Source of the DNA: Cephalothrix simula
Taxonomy: Eukaryota; Nemertea; Palaeonemertea; Archinemertea; Cephalotrichidae
Direction: 5' to 3'
DNA length: 11,773 nucleotides
NCBI GenBank assembly: GCA_035591015.1
Contig: JAXIUW010259167.1
Location: 4,985 to 16,757 of the forward strand
Shown: one piece after another, positions 7,551 to 11,773 of the stretch
Layout of the letters: the number at the start of each line of letters is the position of its first letter
How positions within the stretch are numbered: the first letter of the stretch is position 1
Notes under the pieces: generated by a model
Told to the model about the DNA's origin: nothing
The model's database searches: none
The model's input: the letters and a program-made list of their open reading frames with translations, nothing else
Position numbers and translations under genes: made by a program

Positions 7551-7924
7551 AGGGGTCATAGCTTGTAGCGACTAGCGGATTTTTGCCAAATTTCCTTAGC
7601 GGAGTCGGCGTATTGGCTCGAGGATGCTAGCGGAGACGGCTAACGGCGTACATAATTAAACTAAAAATGGCCTGATATAACCATAACCAAATCTATTTGG
7701 TTATGATATAACGGAGTCGGCGCTTTAATCCAAGTTAAGCGGAACCGGCTAGCGGCTGGAGCAAATCGGCTAAGTAACTGAAGCGGTTAGCAGATTTCAT
7801 TGGAAAATTACGATTTTAGCCGCTTGTTATCGGAGTCGGCTTTTTGACGCAACCTTAGCGGAATCGTAGTGGCCAAAATTTAAACGGCTAGCGTCGTGTA
7901 AACATCATAAGCTATGACCCCCTG
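7551..7924. mobile_element. Non-autonomous DNA transposon (MITE), hAT-like ends
   Basis: A 374-base element. The left end AGGGGTCATAGCTT (7551-7564) and the right end (7909-7924, reading inward on the minus strand as CAGGGGGTCATAGCTT) form a terminal inverted repeat with 13 contiguous matching bases. Subterminal blocks, GACTAGCGG at the left and GACGCTAGCCG read inward from the right, are also related in inverted orientation. The right end starts CAGGG, typical of hAT elements, and the flanks resemble an 8-bp duplication. There is no coding sequence. The interior is filled with degenerate copies of AGCGGAGTCGGC (about 7599, 7629, 7710, 7738, 7828 and 7857) and a central hairpin. An alternative reading as a piggyBac relative with TTAA targets fits the ends less well. 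Confidence 0.75.
7682..7705. repeat. Perfect hairpin inside the MITE
   Basis: CATAACCAAA (7682-7691) and TTTGGTTATG (7696-7705) form a 10-bp perfect stem around TCTA, and GATATAAC-like sequence flanks both sides. It is more AT-rich than the surrounding CGG-rich motifs and may be an insertion or the symmetry centre of the original element. Confidence 0.7.
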
Positions 7925-8145
7925 TTAAAATCATAAGCTGTTTCTTGCATGTAAAAGAATATATCTATCCATATTAAATGTGCATGTACAATTTTGTAAG
8001 TACAGGAATTATTTTGTACGAACGGACCGTTTCGGATGTAAAAAATGTTTGAGCATTTAAAAATCACAAGCTGTTTCTTTCATGTACAAGAAACAGATCT
8101 TTATTGTAAGTGCAAGTAAAATTTTGTTGTATACGTCCGAAACAA
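7925..8145 (+). repeat. Degraded local tandem duplication
   Basis: The segment starting TTAAAATCATAAGCTG (7925) recurs at 8057 as TTAAAAATCACAAGCTG and stays similar for about 35 bases (GTTTCTTNCATGTANAAGAA). Farther on, TTGTAAGTACAGG near 7995 recurs as TTGTAAGTGCAAG near 8105. GTTTCGGA near 8030 is inverted as TCCGAAAC near 8137. The offsets are about 132 and 110 bases, so indels have accumulated. The opposing small frames at 8064-8246 and 8082-8351 cross it and are not genes. Confidence 0.55.
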
Positions 8146-9930
8146 TTTATTCGTCCAAAACTATTTTTGCACGTGCAATAAACGTTTTGTATGCCTTGAA
8201 ATTGAAAAAAATATTCTTTTCTATGCATTTCAACCACGGAACTCATATTAACAAAAACAGTTCAAATAACAGCAGATTATCAAAACAAAAGTTTTACCTT
8301 ATTGTACAAAATAATTTTTTATATAAAACTATAAAATTAGTTAAAATATAGATAATTACACAACATTTTTTGATTGCTTTGTATAAATTAAATAAACATA
8401 TTTACTGGCAATATTTTGGCAGAGTTCATATACCTACAAGTCAAAAACATATCAACATATATGATTGATTGAAAATCAGAAAAATAAGCGTGTCTGCATG
8501 ACAATTGTAAAAAATCATGGAAGAAAGAAACAGTATTATTTCTCCATTAATCATAAAAATTGTACAATTTTGTAATTTTCAAAAGCTATTGTTAAATTAA
8601 GATGTAAATATTAAACCCTGGACATAAGTTATATATTTATATCATGCGTTTAATATTATTTTGCAAAACATTTTAAATATCATACATGTATGATGTATTG
8701 CAGTAAAAAGTTTACATTTAAAAAAGAGGTTTTTAGAAAGGGAAATGTGATTCCAACTTTCATTGTCTGACATAACATGAAATAAAATTTACCTAAGTGT
8801 CCTCGTGTTTACTTTTTAAAAGGGAAAATGTTAACTAAATACACAAAATATCTTACGACTTTTGAAAAATTTTATGTTGGCCAGAAAAAGTGTAACATGC
8901 TTGTTTTGTATTTTAGAGATTTTTGAACTTTAAGGTATCATGAACCATCTAGAAAACAATTAATTTAATTAATTTAATAAAGCACAATAAAAAACAATCG
9001 GGGGTCTAAACCCCCTTGACAATTATATATTCTAAAGAACCACAGAAAACAAGACGTCAAATTATTGCTCTCTTCACAGTTTTCAAATCACTAAGTGAGC
9101 ATTTCTAGAATTGTCCTTGGGACCTTATTTACCTTCAGAACGAAATGCAAAATAACTAATGGAGTGAAGTCGATTCCCTATTTAATAATGCCATGAACCG
9201 TTTCATACAAATTACTGTTATAAGCATTTGTCCAATTTAGAATACAAAACTGTACATGCTCCTGGTGCAACCAAATCCAACCGATGTTTATACAATTATA
9301 GGCTATAGTCACTAACTAGGTCAAATTGGTTGAGACGCATCCATATATAAATAGCTAAACATAGCAAGTTAGCAATAACTCTGCAGCAAAAGCATTAAGA
9401 GGTGTTCCCGTACACGTTTCTAGATAAGATAAGGTGGAATTGACTTGAATTAAGCTGTTGCGATATGAACATATAGGGGAACATATTAGAATTCGACCAT
9501 AAAGTTTCCTATGCGAAGTACACAGAAAGATTATTTTAGACAACATCATTGGTGTTGCATAGGCAGAACCATGATATCGTACTGGGTTGTGTGATGTATA
9601 TTCGGATAACACGTACTTTTCTTAATATGAACATTAAACATTTAAAAATATCATCCATTTACATGGATGTTTGGCCCCGGGTGTTTGGCATTAATGAACA
9701 ATAATTTGACGCCTTATTTTCCGAGGTTCTTTATGGAAACCCATATGATCCCATATGATTCAGAGTATGTCAGGCAGGTTTAGCTCTCCGCTGGGTTTTA
9801 GGCTCATTTTCAAAGATCCTGCCAATTCATTTAACTCATAAATTTTGTGTAAGGGGAGCCTAGATTTAATTTCAAATATTTTGGATGAAGTTTGGCCACC
9901 AAATATGTCAGAATATAAAGGAGGGTCGAG
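8146..9930. other. AT-rich gene-free stretch
   Basis: No supportable gene. It includes a direct duplication of CCCATATGAT (about 9740-9760), a CATCCA...TGGATG palindrome near 9655-9670, and the foldback at 9000-9015. The minus frame at 9355-9612 (85 codons) has no recognisable domain. Confidence 0.55.
9000..9015. repeat. Perfect GC foldback GGGGGT-CTAA-ACCCCC
   Basis: A 6-bp perfect stem around a four-base CTAA loop, isolated in AT-rich DNA. It has the same general character as the other GC-rich foldbacks but a different sequence. Confidence 0.5.
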
Positions 9931-9936
9931 ACAGAG

Positions 9937-9965
9937 GCTCCCTCAAGCAGGGGCGGGCTTTTTTA
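9937..9965 (+). repeat. GC-rich foldback followed by T run
   Basis: GCTCCCT (9937-9943) pairs with AGGGGC (9949-9954) around CAAGC with one bulged T, and GGGCTTTTTT follows. This is similar to the inverted copy in the kinase intron (10758-10787) and to 3464-3478. In a bacterium it would look like a terminator; here it is read as a dispersed repeat. Confidence 0.5.
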
Positions 9966-10084
9966 TATTTTCTGACAACCTCCCAATGCAAAAATGCATT
10001 GATTTACGAGTAGGTAGACACTTTACTGTCTTTAAAAAAAGACTCTACATTTTATAATTTACAAAATACATAAGGTAAGTAGAT

Positions 10085-10090
10085 TTTATT
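10085..10090 (-). terminator. Candidate polyadenylation signal for the kinase gene
   Basis: TTTATT on the plus strand is AATAAA on the minus strand, about 370 bases beyond the kinase stop codon and the first plain AATAAA I found downstream of it. In such AT-rich DNA chance occurrence is likely; a variant hexamer nearer the stop could be used instead. Confidence 0.25.
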
Positions 10091-10457
10091 ATTGTGAAAG
10101 TGGCTACACCTATTGACTAGTTATGAACTAATATAGTATTCTTTTTTACACGTTTAACTTGAAAGTACATGAAATATTAATAAGTTAACAAGTCAAAAAC
10201 AAAACAAGGACTAAAACCAAAATTACAATGGCACAAAATTTTTGGTACATTAAAAAAAATTATTCGGAACATTAAAAAATATTCTTCTTGTGTTTTTAGC
10301 CAATCGAAATTATCTTCTTTTTAAATAAAATTTAAAATCAAATGAATATAAAAAAATTATATAAAAGGAAAAATGATTTTCTACTCTTAACTATAAAAAT
10401 AAAGAAATTAATCAAGGAATGACTTCAGTTGTTACATTTCTGTATTCAAAGTGGATT

Positions 10458-10517
10458 TTAAGATTCCCCCTCAGTTTCCATCAACCGAAGTAAGCACCCA
10501 GTAGCACCAAAATATCC
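10458..10517 (-). CDS. PANK: Pantothenate kinase terminal coding exon
   Basis: Acceptor TTCTTAG, then 19 codons ([19 protein letters not shown]) and TAA at 10460-10458, phase 0. The family usually reads GYFGAVGALL here, so Thr for Val and Cys for Ala are mild departures in a conserved block; the last residues vary widely in this family. The intron before it is only 75 bases (10518-10592). Confidence 0.95.
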   Translation of the reverse strand, partial: GYFGATGCLLRLMETEGES

Positions 10518-10959
10518 CTAAGAATAAATAGAGAGGTTTATTTTTATTTAACTCACAGTGCACGTGATCTACTAGTAAGTACAAGTACATACCTCATGTT
10601 CCAGAAATAATGCTTTTAATGTTCCGTTAGACCAATAATCCATAGCATATGCTAATAATTTCATGGATATCGTGTTCACTCGTAAAAAATTACCAACAAA
10701 TACCACACGTTCGAGACCCTAAAAACAGAAATAAAACCTTCATGAATGCATGTGCCCAAAAAGCCCGTCCCTCTTGCGGGGATTTTTAATAATTTCAATT
10801 TAATGATTTCATGAGGATTTCAAAAGCATTCTTACCTCATTCACAGCACACATTCGAGCAATTGATCCAATATTATTAGTGATTGTGGTAAGCGTGGCTC
10901 GCGCCAAGTCATTTCGACTAACCGTTTCCCTTTTTTCTTTACTAATCATATTTCCAAAA
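10458..10959 (-). CDS. PANK: Pantothenate kinase, C-terminal part (three exons, 5' end beyond window)
   Basis: Eukaryotic type II pantothenate kinase, which phosphorylates pantothenate with ATP to 4'-phosphopantothenate, the first and rate-setting step of coenzyme A synthesis. Minus-strand exons 10959-10836, 10718-10593 and 10517-10458 splice in a continuous frame at GT-AG junctions and encode 102 residues plus part of a codon. Family hallmarks are read directly: [70 protein letters not shown], and a final GYFGATG block before TAA. By recalled human PANK3 numbering, Ala337 and Trp341 (AYAxDYW), which contact acetyl-CoA across the dimer interface, are kept; the Gly and Thr of GNFLRxNT equal PANK2 Gly521 and Thr528, changed in neurodegeneration. 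The family is about 370 residues, so this is the last quarter; the ATP-binding and catalytic parts lie right of the window. It is PANK1/2/3-like, not PANK4-like; finer orthology and cell location cannot be told. Confidence 0.97.
10593..10718 (-). CDS. PANK: Pantothenate kinase penultimate exon
   Basis: Exactly 42 codons, phase 0 at both ends, with acceptor TTTTTAG and donor GAG|GTATGT. It carries the strand VVFVGNF and the dimer-interface helix [13 protein letters not shown], ending LFLEHE. No departures at the recalled key positions. Confidence 0.96.
10758..10787 (-). repeat. GC-rich foldback in the 117-base kinase intron
   Basis: Within intron 10719-10835: AAAAA (10758-10762) and TTTTT (10783-10787) flank CCCG (10764-10767) and CGGG (10777-10780), giving a hairpin. 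Read on the minus strand it is CCCCGCAAGAGGGACGGGCT plus a T run, clearly similar to the plus-strand foldback at 9937-9965. It lies between the donor at 10835 and the acceptor at 10719, about 40-70 bases from the acceptor, where it could shorten the effective branch-point distance. Confidence 0.5.
10836..10959 (-). CDS. PANK: Pantothenate kinase third-from-last exon
   Basis: It begins after acceptor ATTTTCAG with one base that completes a codon from the unseen exon (expected Ser of the SSFGNM motif), followed by 41 codons and donor GAG|GTAAGA. It encodes [20 protein letters not shown] and the nearly invariant helix [17 protein letters not shown]. The upstream intron is at least 814 bases and runs out of the window. 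Confidence 0.96.
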
Positions 10960-11344
10960 CTGAAAATTAAATAGAAGATTTAAAGGTACTCTAGTGAACG
11001 AGAGGATTTATCTCCGCCTACCGTCGAAAAATACGAAGTTCGAAATACACAATGAGGGGGGTATGAGAACAGGTTTTTTTTAACAAACTAATTTAAAGGT
11101 GACTTCTGACCTAAGACAGGATCAGATAAAAATATTTCGCGTCCGATTAGGATAGTCTTCAGTTTTCAATTGAGTGGTGGCGCAAAAAGTGCAAAAAAAT
11201 TGAAAATAGACCAAGTCCAACTTTTACAGGTCGGATGTTAAGGAACGCCCATAATCGTTTAGGTAAGACCAAAACTAGCTACAATAGATTGTTTGGCATA
11301 TCAAGCATAACAATACTGTAATGAATGACTGGCCGTCATCGCTA

Positions 11345-11409
11345 CCGCTTTATAAGCGGCTCCTCGAACCATATCAGCTCCAGCGCGTCGATAGCGGCGC
11401 GGTGCTGAT
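11345..11409. repeat. Two GC-rich stem-loops in intron
   Basis: CCGCTT (11345-11350) and AAGCGG (11354-11359) form a perfect 6-bp stem around TAT. ATCAGC (11373-11378) pairs with GCTGAT (11404-11409), extended inward by CC and GCGC pairing with one bulge. Read on the minus strand, GGTTCGAGGAGC between the two hairpins resembles a pol III B box, so a decayed tRNA-derived repeat is possible; no A box was found. Confidence 0.45.
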
Positions 11410-11696
11410 TGACTCTCATAAACTAGAGTAGCATAACAAAGGTCCTAGTGCAAAATTGCCATCTCTTCATTAATTTATTTCAAGGCTCATATGACATTTG
11501 ACTGACCCCCAGGGGTCACCTGAGATAATTATGAACTTAGAATTTGTATCATTTAGTATGCTTTATATGCCAAACAACTTATTGTAGCTAGTTTTGGTCC
11601 ACTGAACGATTCAGCATATGACAACTAAAAGTTAGTTTACTTTAGAAAACTAATATCTCAACATCTTCCATGTTTCGATATTTATAGCACACACAT

Positions 11697-11707
11697 GGGG
11701 GGGGGGG
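11697..11707. repeat. Homopolymer G11
   Basis: Eleven consecutive G after ACACACAT. A slippage-prone simple repeat whose length may be wrong in the assembly. Confidence 0.9.
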
Positions 11708-11773
11708 TTGTAAACAACTGTCTTTTAAAATAGACTAACTAAAAGTGGAACTTAATTTAATTTATTGCACATT

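Larger units (their letters stand above)
10960..11773. other. PANK: Kinase intron sequence (continues beyond window)
   Basis: No exon resembling the preceding family block (GGDYxRFGLxG) was found on the minus strand, so this is taken as intron. It contains the stem-loops at 11345-11409 and the G11 run at 11697-11707, and otherwise AT-rich sequence. Confidence 0.65.

Noticed and set aside
7543-7932. piggyBac-type MITE with TTAA target sites
   Set aside because: TTAA flanks exist, but the first bases inside them do not pair (AAGAA against CAG), whereas the AGGGG/CAGGG ends with an 8-bp flank fit better.
8082-8351. 89-codon plus frame and the opposing 60-codon minus frame (8064-8246)
   Set aside because: Lys/Ile/Asn-rich translation of AT-rich DNA overlapping a degraded duplication.
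9355-9612. 85-codon minus-strand frame
   Set aside because: It looked retroelement-like at first, but no reverse transcriptase, integrase or zinc-knuckle motif is present.
9937-9965. Rho-independent terminator (hairpin plus T run), also the copy at 10758-10787
   Set aside because: The window is eukaryotic; the resemblance reflects a GC-rich repeat in AT-rich DNA.

Overview
This window is AT-rich, non-coding-rich eukaryotic DNA, most likely from an invertebrate animal. The evidence is: (1) three small exons with canonical GT-AG junctions on the minus strand that together encode the C-terminal quarter of an animal-type (PANK1/2/3-like) pantothenate kinase; (2) a tRNA-derived SINE-like element with RNA polymerase III A and B boxes; (3) a MITE with terminal inverted repeats; and (4) minisatellite and microsatellite arrays. 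Many short TACATGTA-type palindromes and the base composition would suit a mollusc such as a bivalve, but that is an impression; the sequence does not fix the phylum. No bacterial operon, CRISPR, rRNA or intact tRNA is visible.

Layout, left to right. 1-845: AT-rich, no gene, one GC-rich foldback near 143-189. 846-1160: SINE-like element with a tRNA-Leu/Ser-like head. 1360-1745: degenerate array of GCGTAC and TGCAAT words. 1746-3740: no recognisable gene, with GC-rich foldbacks near 2388-2460 and 3464-3478 and a pair of CRE-like octamers at 2769-2787. 3741-4017: minisatellite with 13 perfect AGGTCA/TGACCT half-sites, ending just before a strong pyrimidine-AG tract at 4041-4063. 4146-4778: the one convincing long reading frame, a 210-residue basic, proline-containing, probably disordered protein that I do not recognise. 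4779-6730: AT-rich, no gene. 6739-7433: dispersed GTGTCC / GGACAT words, perhaps an old foldback element. 7551-7924: a MITE with hAT-like ends. 7925-8145: a degraded local duplication. 8146-10457: AT-rich with a few small foldbacks. 10458-10959: the last three exons of pantothenate kinase on the minus strand. 10960-11773: inside its next intron, with GC-rich stem-loops and a G11 tract.

The two genes converge: the hypothetical plus-strand gene ends at 4778 and the minus-strand kinase at 10458, about 5.7 kb apart. Nothing in the sequence links their functions. Pantothenate kinase makes the first committed step of coenzyme A synthesis. The rest of the window is dominated by decayed repeats. The best leads are the half-site array placed against a possible splice acceptor, the unrecognised protein, the MITE with its internal repeats, and a family of short GC-rich foldbacks that recur through the window, including inside a kinase intron.
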